Positions 16,673 through 24,698 of a stretch of 64,000 nt of DNA are shown in pieces. The stretch covers positions 28,877 to 92,876 of the forward strand of contig JBPCMN010000005.1 in NCBI GenBank assembly GCA_051002235.1, given 5' to 3'. The notes under the pieces are model-generated. The model ran no database searches. It was not told where the DNA came from and was given only the letters and a program-made list of their open reading frames with translations. This DNA comes from JBPCMN01 sp013695115. GTDB taxonomy: Bacteria > Actinomycetota > Acidimicrobiia > IMCC26256 > JACDBD01. The translations under genes were made by a program, and so were the position numbers. Numbering within the stretch: position 1 is the first letter of the stretch; each line of letters opens with the position of its first letter.

Positions 16673-19021
16673 ATGACTGCGACGCAGAAGAAGGTCGTCT
16701 ACCGCACCTGCCCGCTGTGCGAGGCGACGTGCGGCCTCGAGCTGCACCTCGAGGATCGCGAGATCACGCTCGTGCGCGGGGACCGCGACGACGTGTTCAG
16801 CCACGGCTTTCTGTGCCCCAAGGGCACCGCGCTCAAGGGCCTCGAGGCCGACCCCGACCGCTTGCGCGCGCCCCAGGTGCGGCGGGGCGACGCCTGGTCC
16901 GAGGTGAGCTGGGACGACGCCTTCGCCGAGGTTGAGCGCGGCCTCACCCCCATCCTCGAGCAGCACGGGCGCGACGCGGTCGCGGTCTACCTCGGCAATC
17001 CCAATGTCCATAACCTCGCCGGCCAGATGTACAACCGGGTGCTGCTCCAGGCGCTCGGCACTGCCAACATCTTCTCGGCCAGCACCGTCGACCAGATGCC
17101 CAAGCACGTCTCGTCCGGCCTGATGTTCGGCGGTGCCCTGAGCATCCCCATCGCCGACATCGACCGCACCGACTACCTCCTCATGCTGGGCGCCAACCCG
17201 TTCGCGTCGAACGGCAGCCTGATGACGGCCCCCGACTTCCCCGGGCGCATCCGCGCTCTGCGCGCCCGCGGCGGCAAGCTCGTCGTCGTCGACCCTCGTC
17301 GGTCGAAGAGCGCCGAGGAGGCCGACGAGCACCTCTTCATCCGCCCCGGCACCGACGCCCACTTCCTCTTTGCGCTCGCACACACGCTGTTCGACGAGGG
17401 GCTCGTCGCGCTCGGGCGGCTGGAGGAGCACGTCAACGGGTTCGCCGAGGTCCAGCAACTGGCCAAGGACTTCGACCCCGACACGGTCGCGGCGATCTGC
17501 GGCATCGACGCCGACACCATCCGCCGTACCGCCCGCGAACTGGCGGGGGCACCGCATGCTGCCGTGTACGGCCGTATCGGGACTTGCACCCAGGAGTACG
17601 GCACCCTCGCGAGTTGGCTCGTCGACGTGTGCAACGTCCTGACCGGCAACCTCGATCGCGAGGGTGGCGCGATGTTCACCAAGCCCGCCCACGGCGCCGC
17701 CAACACCGGCGGTACCCCCGGGAAAGGCCGGGGCGTGCGCTTCGGACGCCGCCACAGCCGGGTGCGGGGTCTGCCCGAGCGGTTCGGCGAGCTGCCGGTC
17801 GTATGCCTGGCTGAGGAGATCCAGACGCCGGGCGAGGGCCAGATCCGGGCCATGTTCACCATCGCCGGGAACCCGGTGCTGTCGACGCCCGACAGCGCCC
17901 GCCTCGACCGCGCGGTCGCGTCGCTCGACTTCATGGTCAGCGTCGACATCTACCGCAACGAGACGACCCGTCACGCCAACGTGATCCTGCCGCCCGAGGG
18001 TGTCCTGGCGCGGGGCCACTACGACATCGCCTTCTACACGCTCGCGATCCGTAACATCGCCAACTACTCGCCCCCCAGCATCGAGCTCGCGCCCGGTGAG
18101 ATGTCCGAGTGGGAGATCCTCCTGCGGCTGGCCGCGATCGCGTCCGGGCAGGGTGCCGCCGCCGATCCCGCGGCACTCGACGACTTCGTCGTCGCCGGCT
18201 TGGTCGACAAGGCCGTCGGCCGCGGGTCCAACGTCGAGGGCCGCGATTCGGCCGAGCTGCTCGAGTCCCTGTCGTCGCGTCGCGGCCCCGAGCGGATCCT
18301 CGACTTCATGCTGCGCACCGGCCCCTACGGCGACGGCTTCGGCGCCGACCCCGACGGGCTGACGCTCGCGGCGCTCGAAGCCGAGCCGCACGGCGTCGAC
18401 CTCGGTCCGCTCCAGCCCCGGGTGCCGGAGATGCTGCGGACGCCCAGCGGCAAGATCGAGCTCGCGCCCGAGCCGGTCGTCGAGGACGTTGCTCGCCTGC
18501 GGGCCTCGCTCGACCGCGCAAACGGCAGCAGCCACGTGCGCGGAGGTGACTTGGCGTCCGAGCGAGCGCCCGCGGGCCGGCCAGCCCTATCGCGGATGGC
18601 CCGGCCTGCAGCGAGCGAGGCAATGGAGATGGTGCTGATCGGCCGGCGCGACCTGCGCTCCAACAACTCCTGGATGCACAACGTCGAGATCCTCGTGAAG
18701 GGCAAGGAGCGCTGCACCCTGCACCTGCACCCCGACGACGCTGCCCGGATCGGCGTAGTCGACGGCGGCCAGGCCCGGGTCAGCTCGCGTACGGGGGAGG
18801 TCGAGGTCGTGGTCGAGGTGACCGACGCGATCATGCCCGGCGTGGTGAGCATCCCCCACGGCTGGGGCCACGACGCCAACGGCGCCGAAATGTCAGTGGC
18901 GGCCCGGCGACCGGGAGTGAACAGCAACGTCCTCGCCGACGGCGAGCTGTTCGACCCGTTGTCCGGCAACGCCGTGCTCAACGGGATCCCCGTGCGGGTG
19001 GCCGCGGCCATACCGGCGTAG
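16673..19021 (+). CDS. Molybdopterin-dependent oxidoreductase (formate dehydrogenase/DMSO reductase superfamily)
   Basis: A 782-residue catalytic subunit. The N-terminal [4Fe-4S] ligands are Cys13, Cys16, Cys20 and Cys48 (CPLCEATC and FLCPKG). Molybdopterin-binding segments include TDYLLMLGANPFASNGS, KLVVVDPRRSKSAEEAD and FTIAGNPVLSTPD. The C-terminal cofactor domain starts at VLIGRRDLRSNNSWMHN and ends GNAVLNGIPV. No partner subunits are adjacent, so it may work with a soluble acceptor, as do related actinobacterial orphan enzymes. The substrate is unknown. Residues about 617-652 are encoded by an in-frame palindromic repeat and form a linker between domains that homologues probably lack. 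ATG at 16673 follows GGGGGAG. Confidence 0.9.
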   Translation: MTATQKKVVYRTCPLCEATCGLELHLEDREITLVRGDRDDVFSHGFLCPKGTALKGLEADPDRLRAPQVRRGDAWSEVSWDDAFAEVERGLTPILEQHGRDAVAVYLGNPNVHNLAGQMYNRVLLQALGTANIFSASTVDQMPKHVSSGLMFGGALSIPIADIDRTDYLLMLGANPFASNGSLMTAPDFPGRIRALRARGGKLVVVDPRRSKSAEEADEHLFIRPGTDAHFLFALAHTLFDEGLVALGRLEEHVNGFAEVQQLAKDFDPDTVAAICGIDADTIRRTARELAGAPHAAVYGRIGTCTQEYGTLASWLVDVCNVLTGNLDREGGAMFTKPAHGAANTGGTPGKGRGVRFGRRHSRVRGLPERFGELPVVCLAEEIQTPGEGQIRAMFTIAGNPVLSTPDSARLDRAVASLDFMVSVDIYRNETTRHANVILPPEGVLARGHYDIAFYTLAIRNIANYSPPSIELAPGEMSEWEILLRLAAIASGQGAAADPAALDDFVVAGLVDKAVGRGSNVEGRDSAELLESLSSRRGPERILDFMLRTGPYGDGFGADPDGLTLAALEAEPHGVDLGPLQPRVPEMLRTPSGKIELAPEPVVEDVARLRASLDRANGSSHVRGGDLASERAPAGRPALSRMARPAASEAMEMVLIGRRDLRSNNSWMHNVEILVKGKERCTLHLHPDDAARIGVVDGGQARVSSRTGEVEVVVEVTDAIMPGVVSIPHGWGHDANGAEMSVAARRPGVNSNVLADGELFDPLSGNAVLNGIPVRVAAAIPA
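18521..18628 (+). repeat. Dispersed palindromic element inserted in frame in the molybdopterin oxidoreductase gene
   Basis: ACTTGGCGTCCGAGCGAGCG (18550-18569) is nearly identical to the left flanks of the 23.5-kb and 57.4-kb copies. GGGCCGGCCAGCC and GGCCCGGCC form imperfect arms around a CTATCGCGGAT loop. CAGCGAGCGAGGCAATGGAG and ATGG close the element, again like other copies. It stays open in the gene's frame and encodes an Ala/Arg/Ser-rich segment with ASERAPAGRPALSR in it. Confidence 0.8.
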
Positions 19022-19091
19022 AAACCGGTCCTGGTCGGCGTTTCCCCGCCCGTGGCACCAGCGGCTCGCCGCTCGGGTCCTCGACCCCTCG

Positions 19092-19456
19092 GTGGGTCCC
19101 GAGGCCGATCTGCTCACGCGGCAGCGCAAGTTCGAGAAGGCCGAGAAGCGCGGCGTGCTCACGGTTGCGCGGGCGACCGCCGCCGGGGCGTCCACCAACG
19201 GGCACGGTGATGGCGACGGTGGGGCGGCATCACGTGGCGGGAGAAGGACGAGGAGGAAGGCCGCCGGGCCGAGACCGTCGACCTTGCCGCCGCCGAGCGG
19301 GCCGAGACCGAGCCGAACGAAGCGGAGGAACCGGCGCAGCACCAGGCGGAGTCGAAGCCGGCGACCGACGACGACGAGAAGGACGACACGTCCGGCCGGG
19401 AGGCCCGGGAGGATCTCCGCACCGGTCCCACTGGCGGGACCATCGGTCGGAGCTAG
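19092..19456 (+). pseudogene. Frameshifted hypothetical gene (acidic, charged protein)
   Basis: The 438-nt space after the molybdopterin gene has no intact gene, but two frames join into a plausible protein. The first reads GTG at 19092 with LLTRQRKFEKAEKRGVLTVA and a Gly/Asp stretch. One base later in phase, from about 19223, the frame gives GGITWREKDEEEGRRAE and an acidic tail ending at TAG 19454-19456. Loss of one G in the GGGG run at 19221-19224 would explain the break. The composition resembles a real hydrophilic protein, but no family is recognised. It could be a degenerate gene or a consensus error. Sequence 19022-19091 shows nothing recognisable. Confidence 0.35.
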
Positions 19457-19459
19457 TAG

Positions 19460-20269
19460 CTACCCACCCGGTTCGGTTGCCTTCGCCATCTCCGCCACCA
19501 TCGAGAGGAACGCGTCCGGGTTCTGGGTCTTGCCCACGACGATGTCGTGCTGCGACCCCAGGCCCCCCGGCATCTCGGGGGGTGCGTAGTACTCGAAGCC
19601 ATCACCCTCGATGGCGCGCACGACCGCAGCCGCGCACTCGGCCGCGGGCACGAACGGCCCGTCGTAGAGCGCGGGATCGTTGTCGGGGAGGTCCCAGATC
19701 TCGGTCTCGATCGGGCCCGGGAGCACGAGCTTGGCGGCGACGCCGGTGCCGTGGAGGTCGATGGCCATCACCTCGGTCCATCCGCAGAGCGCGAACTTGG
19801 CCGCGCAGTAGGCGGCCTCGTGGGCGATGCCCAGCCGCCCGCCCAGGCTCGAGACGTTCACGATCTCACCCGAGCCTCGCTTCAGCATCCGCGGCAGCAC
19901 CGCCATCCCCATCCGGACCGGCGACGTGAAGTCGACGTCCATGACGTAGGCCACGTCGGCGGGGGTCAACCGCGTCAACGGCGTGCGCTTGGGGATGGCG
20001 GCGTTGTTGACCAGGCAGTCGAGGTGACCGAAGGCGTCCCACGCTTCCAGGGCCACCTGCTCCGCTCGTTCGAGGTCGCCGAGGTCCGCCGGCCACATGC
20101 GCGACTCAGGAGCATGGGCGCGGCACCGTTCCAGCACCTGCTCGAGCCGATCGGCCCGGCGGGCGACGATGCCGACGGTGGCGCCCGCCTCCGCCAGCTG
20201 GGGCGCGAGCTCGGCGCCGATCCCCGACGACGCGCCGGTGACGAGGATGTTGGTGCCGGCGATCTTCAC
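19460..20269 (-). CDS. Short-chain dehydrogenase/reductase
   Basis: A 269-residue SDR oxidoreductase using NAD(P). It carries the nucleotide motif TGASSGIG, the NNAAI motif, catalytic Ser in NVSSLGG and YCAAK with the Tyr and Lys. The tail PPEMPGGLGSQHDIVVGK is longer than minimal SDRs. GTG at 20269 starts right at the first strand (VKIAGTNILVTG); ATG at 20287 would add six residues and cannot be excluded. It is divergent from an amine oxidase with fewer than 30 bp between starts. The substrate is unknown. Confidence 0.88.
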   Translation of the reverse strand: MKIAGTNILVTGASSGIGAELAPQLAEAGATVGIVARRADRLEQVLERCRAHAPESRMWPADLGDLERAEQVALEAWDAFGHLDCLVNNAAIPKRTPLTRLTPADVAYVMDVDFTSPVRMGMAVLPRMLKRGSGEIVNVSSLGGRLGIAHEAAYCAAKFALCGWTEVMAIDLHGTGVAAKLVLPGPIETEIWDLPDNDPALYDGPFVPAAECAAAVVRAIEGDGFEYYAPPEMPGGLGSQHDIVVGKTQNPDAFLSMVAEMAKATEPGG

Positions 20270-20296
20270 GGGCGGCGACGGTAGCATCACGTCCCG

Positions 20297-21559
20297 ATGA
20301 CCGCCGATGTGCTCGTGGTCGGCGCGGGCATGGCCGGCGTCACCGCCGCCCGGGAGTGTGCGCGGGCCGGACTCGACGTGGTCGTGGTCGAGGCCCAGGA
20401 CCGCGTCGGCGGGCGCATCAACACCGCTCGTGACTTCTGCGACCACCCGGTCGAGCAGGGCGCCGAGTTCGTGCACACGGCCGAGGCCGACACCTGGCCC
20501 GAGGTACGCGCCGCCGGGTTCGAGACGATCCGTTGCAATCCCGCCGACGGCTACCTCATGTCGATCGGCGGTGCCCGCAGCCCGGATCTGTTCTCGGACC
20601 CGAGCCTGAAGAGGATGGGCGACCTCCTGAGCGAGGTCGAGCGCTGGGACGGGCCCGACATCACCGCCGCCGAGCTCATGGCGAGCAGGGACCTCGACGG
20701 CGTCGCCCGGGTCATGGCCGACCAGATGCTCACGATCCATCCGCTCGGCGACGCCGATCAGCTCGGCCTCCACGGCCTGCGCGACGACCGGGTCGTCGAC
20801 CTCGAGCGCGGCTGCGACTGGCGGGTCGCGGCCGGGTACGACTTGTTGCCGCGGCACATCGCCGAGGGTCTCGACGTCCGCCTCGGGTGGGAGGCGACGA
20901 ACGTCGAGTGGTCGGCCGATACGGTCACGGTCGCGTCGGTGGCGGGGGAGGAGCTCACCGCCCGGGCGGTCGTGTGCACGCTGCCGGTGGGCGTGCTCAA
21001 GGCGGGCGCGGTGCGGTTCGAGCCCGACCTGCCCGCCACCAAATGGCGCGCTCTGAACGGCCTCGAGATGGGCCCGGTGCTCAAGCTTCTCTATCGCTTC
21101 GACGAGCCGTTCTGGCCCGACGACCTCACCATGCTCGGCTGCGACGGCCCCATCCGGCTGTACTGGACTCCGCTGTACGGGCGGGACGCCGCGCCCGCGG
21201 TCCTGACCGCGTACGTGAGCGGGCACCGGGCGCGGGCTCTCTCGGCGATGACCGAGGCGGAGGCGGCCGCGGTCGGCCTCGCTGACCTGGACCGGTTGTT
21301 TCCGGACACGCGTCCGTCACGGGGTGTGCAGGAGTACCGGCGCGTCGACTGGTGCACCAACCGCTTCACCCGCGGCGGCTACAGCTTCGTGCGCGTCGGC
21401 GGCGCCGGCTCCCGGGCGGCGCTGGCCGCGCCTGACACCGGCGCGCTGTTCTGGGCCGGCGACGGCACCTCGACCACCACCATCGCCGCGGTGGTCCACG
21501 CCGCCTACGCCAGCGGCCGCCGCGCCGCCAACGAAGTCACCGCCCACCTCGGCGGCTGA
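20297..21559 (+). CDS. Flavin monoamine oxidase family protein
   Basis: A 420-residue FAD amine oxidase. The N-terminal dinucleotide motif VVGAGMAGVTAARE is followed by VVVVEAQDRVGGRINT, then EQGAEFVHTAEAD in the second FAD contact region, and the C-terminal LFWAGDGTSTTTIAAVVHAAYASGRRAA closes the FAD site. Such enzymes oxidise amines, polyamines or act as protoporphyrinogen/phytoene-type desaturases; this one looks nearest to the amine-oxidase group. ATG at 20297 is preceded by a TAGCAT -10 box 9 nt away, so the transcript is probably leaderless or nearly so. Its stop is directly followed by the end of a convergent hydrolase gene with no spacer. Confidence 0.87.
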   Translation: MTADVLVVGAGMAGVTAARECARAGLDVVVVEAQDRVGGRINTARDFCDHPVEQGAEFVHTAEADTWPEVRAAGFETIRCNPADGYLMSIGGARSPDLFSDPSLKRMGDLLSEVERWDGPDITAAELMASRDLDGVARVMADQMLTIHPLGDADQLGLHGLRDDRVVDLERGCDWRVAAGYDLLPRHIAEGLDVRLGWEATNVEWSADTVTVASVAGEELTARAVVCTLPVGVLKAGAVRFEPDLPATKWRALNGLEMGPVLKLLYRFDEPFWPDDLTMLGCDGPIRLYWTPLYGRDAAPAVLTAYVSGHRARALSAMTEAEAAAVGLADLDRLFPDTRPSRGVQEYRRVDWCTNRFTRGGYSFVRVGGAGSRAALAAPDTGALFWAGDGTSTTTIAAVVHAAYASGRRAANEVTAHLGG

Positions 21560-22822
21560 TCAGCCTTCGGCCTTCGCGCTCGATTCGGCCGCGGCCCACG
21601 AGAACACGCCCTTCGACATCGTCGATGCCTCCGCCCGCACCCGAGCCTGGTTGACCTCGGCCCGGGCCCGCTGCACGTCGGCGTCGTCGGGCGCGGCCAG
21701 TGCGGCCCACTCGGCCAGGTGCCCGGCCAGCCGCAGGTCGCCGGCGTCGGCGGTGGCCCGGGCCCGCTCCGCCAGCGCACCCGCGCCGCCGGCGAGCTCG
21801 GCGACCGCCCGCCCGATCTCGGCCTCGGGCGCCGGCTTGAGGTTGGCGGGGTTTCCGTCGTACCAGCCGCCGTAGAGGCGCCACGTGTTGCGCACGACGA
21901 ACTCGGGCTCGTCGTACACGGGCCGCAGGTACGGCTTCTCCAGCAGGTCCTGCGGGTACTCGACCGAGTGCACGATCTCGTCGAGCCGGGCGCCCTCGTT
22001 CATCATCGCCACGGTCTGGTCGTGCAGCGACTCGAGCAGTGTCGCAGCATCCGAGAGTGATGTGCTGATTCGGTCAGTCCCCACGATCGGCAGGCCGTGA
22101 CCGGGCAGGAGCACGTCCGCCCCCATGCCTGCCATCGTGCGCAGCGCGACCGCCCAGTCCTTGGGGTAGCGCTGCACCTTCTGGGGGTTGCCGCAGTTCG
22201 GTGAGACCCAGCAGAACAGGTCGCCGCAGAACAGCGTGCGCCGGTCCGGCTGCCAGACCCAGGTGTGGTCGTCGGTCTCGCCCCGGGCGTGGTGCAGCTC
22301 GAATCGCACCCCGCCGATATCGAGGGCTTGCTCGTCGCGGTAGGTCTCGTCCGGGTACCGGTAGTCGAGCGGCCACTCGAAGTCGGGCAGCTGGAACTGC
22401 CGGCGGTTGACCACCTGGTTGTACCCGGCGGTGGCGATGTAGCGGTCGAAGCGCGCCGGGACCCCTTCGTGCGCGACCACCCGCACCGGCGGCGCGCCCG
22501 CGTCGCGCGCCGCGGCCTCGTAGCGCTCGACCCCGAAGACGTGGTCGATGTGGCCGTGGGTGTACACGATCGTGTGGGCCGGACGCGGGTCCCAGGCTCG
22601 CAACGACTCGTGCGCCTTGGCCGTGCCGACGGGGCTGCTGGTGTCGACCACCACCAGTCCGTCGGCGGTGGCGATTGCATTCACGTTCGAGAACGCCGCC
22701 ACGTACACGGTGTCGGGCAGCGGCGTCGCGATCTCGCCGAAGTGGGCGAACCAGTGGTGCGCCTTGGCTTCGGCCTCGCCGTTCCAGATCCTCTCCGACA
22801 GTTCGAGCAGGTCCGTGCCCAT
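21560..22822 (-). CDS. Alkyl-sulfatase-like MBL-fold hydrolase
   Basis: A 420-residue protein with an N-terminal metallo-beta-lactamase domain (THGHIDHVFG zinc motif, HHARGETDDHTWVW, LFCGDLFCW, LLPGHG). A C-terminal helical part, including WRLYGGWYDGNPANLKP, is the dimerisation domain of SdsA1/BDS1-type alkyl sulfatases. It may therefore hydrolyse alkyl sulfate esters or a related substrate. ATG at 22822 has GGGGAGC 8 nt upstream; an in-frame TTG at 22837 is less likely. It is divergent from a KstR-like repressor with a KstR-type box between the two starts, which suggests regulation by that repressor. Confidence 0.85.
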   Translation of the reverse strand: MGTDLLELSERIWNGEAEAKAHHWFAHFGEIATPLPDTVYVAAFSNVNAIATADGLVVVDTSSPVGTAKAHESLRAWDPRPAHTIVYTHGHIDHVFGVERYEAAARDAGAPPVRVVAHEGVPARFDRYIATAGYNQVVNRRQFQLPDFEWPLDYRYPDETYRDEQALDIGGVRFELHHARGETDDHTWVWQPDRRTLFCGDLFCWVSPNCGNPQKVQRYPKDWAVALRTMAGMGADVLLPGHGLPIVGTDRISTSLSDAATLLESLHDQTVAMMNEGARLDEIVHSVEYPQDLLEKPYLRPVYDEPEFVVRNTWRLYGGWYDGNPANLKPAPEAEIGRAVAELAGGAGALAERARATADAGDLRLAGHLAEWAALAAPDDADVQRARAEVNQARVRAEASTMSKGVFSWAAAESSAKAEG

Positions 22823-22839
22823 ATGGTTGCTCCCCAAAT

Positions 22840-22853
22840 CAGAACGTGTTTCA
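22840..22853. promoter_or_regulatory. KstR-type operator in divergent promoter
   Basis: The sequence CAGAACGTGTTTCA matches the KstR consensus TNNAACNNGTTNNA at all but the first fixed position and contains the core AGAACGTGTT exactly. It lies in the 39-bp gap between the sulfatase-like gene and the KstR-like gene. The position suggests autoregulation and control of the divergent gene. Confidence 0.65.
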
Positions 22854-22861
22854 CTTCTGCC

Positions 22862-23452
22862 GTGGCCGTTCCCTCATCGTCGGCGCCGAACGCGCTCGCC
22901 CGCAACCAGGCCGCCCGCCGCCGCCGGGTGCTCGACGCCGCCGTCCGCCTGGCCGAGCGGGGCGGGTTCGAAACCGTGCAGATGCGCGACGTCGCCGCCG
23001 AGGCCAACGTCGCCCTCGGGACGGTGTACCGCTACTTCACGTCGAAGGAGCGGTTGCTGCTCGAGGCGATGGTGGAGCAGGTCCGGGCGCTCGCGGGACG
23101 CGTCGAAGAGGAGCCGCCCGTCGGTGCGACCCCGGCCGAGCGGGTCGTCGACGTGCTCGCGCGGGCGACGGCTTCGCTCCAGCGCCACTCCGAGGTGACG
23201 GCGGCGATGGTGCGGGCGAACGGGTCGGCGCAACCGTCGGAGTCGGATTGTGTGCGCGCGGTCCGGGAGCTCATGACCGGCATCATCACCAGCGCCATCC
23301 ACGAGGGGCCGCCGTCACCCCGCGACCTCGCGGTCGCCCGCGTGCTCCAACAGGTGTGGCTGTCGGCGCTGATCGGCTGGGTCGGCGGGGTCGACGAGGC
23401 TCCCCGGGTCACCGCCGACCTCGACAGCGCCGCGCATCTCCTCCTCGATTGA
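22862..23452 (+). CDS. TetR-family repressor, KstR-like (lipid/steroid catabolism regulator)
   Basis: A 196-residue TetR regulator. The DNA-binding domain at residues 16-65 reads RRRRVLDAAVRLAERGGFE, then VQMRDVAAEANVALGTVYRYF. The VQMR...VA.GT.YRYF.SK pattern and a C-terminal ARVLQQVWLSALIGWVGG segment closely resemble mycobacterial KstR, which senses 3-oxo-cholestenoyl-type CoA thioesters and represses cholesterol catabolism genes. GTG at 22862 gives a KstR-like length. A matching KstR-type box lies just upstream. The ligand in this organism is inferred, not shown. An acyl-CoA dehydrogenase follows on the same strand after a repeat element. Confidence 0.8.
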   Translation: MAVPSSSAPNALARNQAARRRRVLDAAVRLAERGGFETVQMRDVAAEANVALGTVYRYFTSKERLLLEAMVEQVRALAGRVEEEPPVGATPAERVVDVLARATASLQRHSEVTAAMVRANGSAQPSESDCVRAVRELMTGIITSAIHEGPPSPRDLAVARVLQQVWLSALIGWVGGVDEAPRVTADLDSAAHLLLD

Positions 23453-23549
23453 TGCGAGCGGCACGACCCAACTGCGTGCCGCGAACTTGGCGTCCGGGCG
23501 AGCGCCTGCGGCGCAGGTACCCGGCGCCGCAGCGAGCGAGGCAATAGGA
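23450..23549 (+). repeat. Dispersed palindromic element, copy between KstR-like and acyl-CoA dehydrogenase genes
   Basis: The element spans the whole gap from the TGA of the upstream gene to the GTG of the next. It contains GAACTTGGCGTCCGGGCGAG, a hairpin with arms GCGGCGCAGG (23508-23517) and CCGGCGCCGC (23521-23530) with one mismatch around loop TAC, then CAGCGAGCGAGGCAATAGGA. A smaller inverted repeat GGCACG / CGTGCC sits at its left side. The same layout, stop codon to start codon, occurs at 57351-57479. Confidence 0.85.
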
Positions 23550-24698
23550 GTGGACCTTCGCGATTCGCCCGAGGCGGCCGCCTTCCGCACGGAAGCGCGC
23601 GCGTTCCTCGACGCGCACGCCCCCGAGGACGCCATCAACACCTACCGCGCCGATGTCGACGAGGAGATCGCGGTCGAGCGCTCGACCGCGTGGCAGCGCA
23701 CCCTCCACGAGCACGGCTGGGCCGCGATCACGTGGCCGGAGGAAGCGGGCGGCCGCGGCCTGGGACCGGTCGAGCAGATCATCTGGAACCAGGAGCTGGC
23801 ACGCGCCGGCGTCACCCAGTCGCTCTTCATGGTGGGCGTCGAGATGGTCGGGCCCACGCTGATTGTCCACGGCACGCCCGAGCAGAAGGAGCACCACCTC
23901 GAGCCCATCCTCAGCGGCGAGCACGTGTGGTGCCAGCTCCTCAGCGAGCCCGGAGCCGGCTCCGACCTCGCCGGTCTCCACACCCGCGCTGTGCGCGACG
24001 GCGACGAGTGGGTGGTGAACGGCCAGAAGGTGTGGTCGTCGGGCGCCCACTACTCGCACTACGGGATCCTGCTCGCCCGCACCGACCCCGAGGTCCCCAA
24101 GCACCAGGGCATCACCTGCTTCGCCTGCCCGATGAGCGCGCCCGGCGTCGAGGCGCGGCCACTGCGCCAGATGACGGGCGGCGCCCACTTCAACGAGGTG
24201 TTCCTCACCGACGCCCGGATCCCCGACTCGCACCGCATCGGTCCCGTCAACGAGGGCTGGAACGTCGCCCGCACCCTGCTCGCCAACGAGCGGATGGCGC
24301 TCAGCGGCGCCGAAGGGGCGTTCTCCTTCGACGAGCTCGCCGCCGCCGTCCGTGCTCACCCCGACCGGGTCGACGCGATCGTGCGTGACCGTGTCGCCGG
24401 CCTCTACGCGAACGTCCGCACGCTCGACTTCCTGAACGCGCGGGTGATCACGAAGCTGGGACGGGGCGAGACGCCCACCGCGGAAGCGTCGATCATGAAG
24501 CTCAAGCTCGCCCGGATCGTCACCGATGGCGCCACCCTCGCCCTCGCGCTCCTCGGGCCCGCCGGCATGCTCGACGAGAACGGGGAGGCGCGTCGGTTCG
24601 TGGCCTGGCCCGCGATGCACATCGGCGGCGGGACCGACGAGGTGAACAAGAACATCGTGGCCGAGCGGGTGCTCGGCCTCCCGCGCGACCCGGCCTAG
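23550..24698 (+). CDS. Acyl-CoA dehydrogenase family protein (FadE-like)
   Basis: A 382-residue acyl-CoA dehydrogenase. It shows WPEEAGGRGLGPVEQIIWNQEL, the flavin loop LLSEPGAGSDLAGL, VVNGQKVWSSGAHY and the C-terminal IGGGTDEVNKNIVAERVLGLPRDP. GTG at 23550 gives a normal N-terminus (VDLRDSPEAAAFRTEARAFL). A longer frame from the TTG at 23487 would only translate the repeat element and is rejected. The GGAG supplied by the element end overlaps the start region, so initiation may depend on the element's RNA hairpin. The stop is followed at once by the ATG of an MFS exporter. Confidence 0.92.
   Translation: MDLRDSPEAAAFRTEARAFLDAHAPEDAINTYRADVDEEIAVERSTAWQRTLHEHGWAAITWPEEAGGRGLGPVEQIIWNQELARAGVTQSLFMVGVEMVGPTLIVHGTPEQKEHHLEPILSGEHVWCQLLSEPGAGSDLAGLHTRAVRDGDEWVVNGQKVWSSGAHYSHYGILLARTDPEVPKHQGITCFACPMSAPGVEARPLRQMTGGAHFNEVFLTDARIPDSHRIGPVNEGWNVARTLLANERMALSGAEGAFSFDELAAAVRAHPDRVDAIVRDRVAGLYANVRTLDFLNARVITKLGRGETPTAEASIMKLKLARIVTDGATLALALLGPAGMLDENGEARRFVAWPAMHIGGGTDEVNKNIVAERVLGLPRDPA

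Noticed and set aside
19022..19091. Possible extra copy of the palindromic element after the molybdopterin gene
   Set aside because: AGCGGCTCGCCGCTCGG is a GC-rich inverted stretch, but it lacks the shared flanks and the GGTACC-type core.
23487..23549. TTG start at 23487 adding a SGRAPAAQ-type leader to the acyl-CoA dehydrogenase
   Set aside because: The extra residues would be translated only from the repeat element and are not part of the family. GTG at 23550 gives the normal N-terminus.
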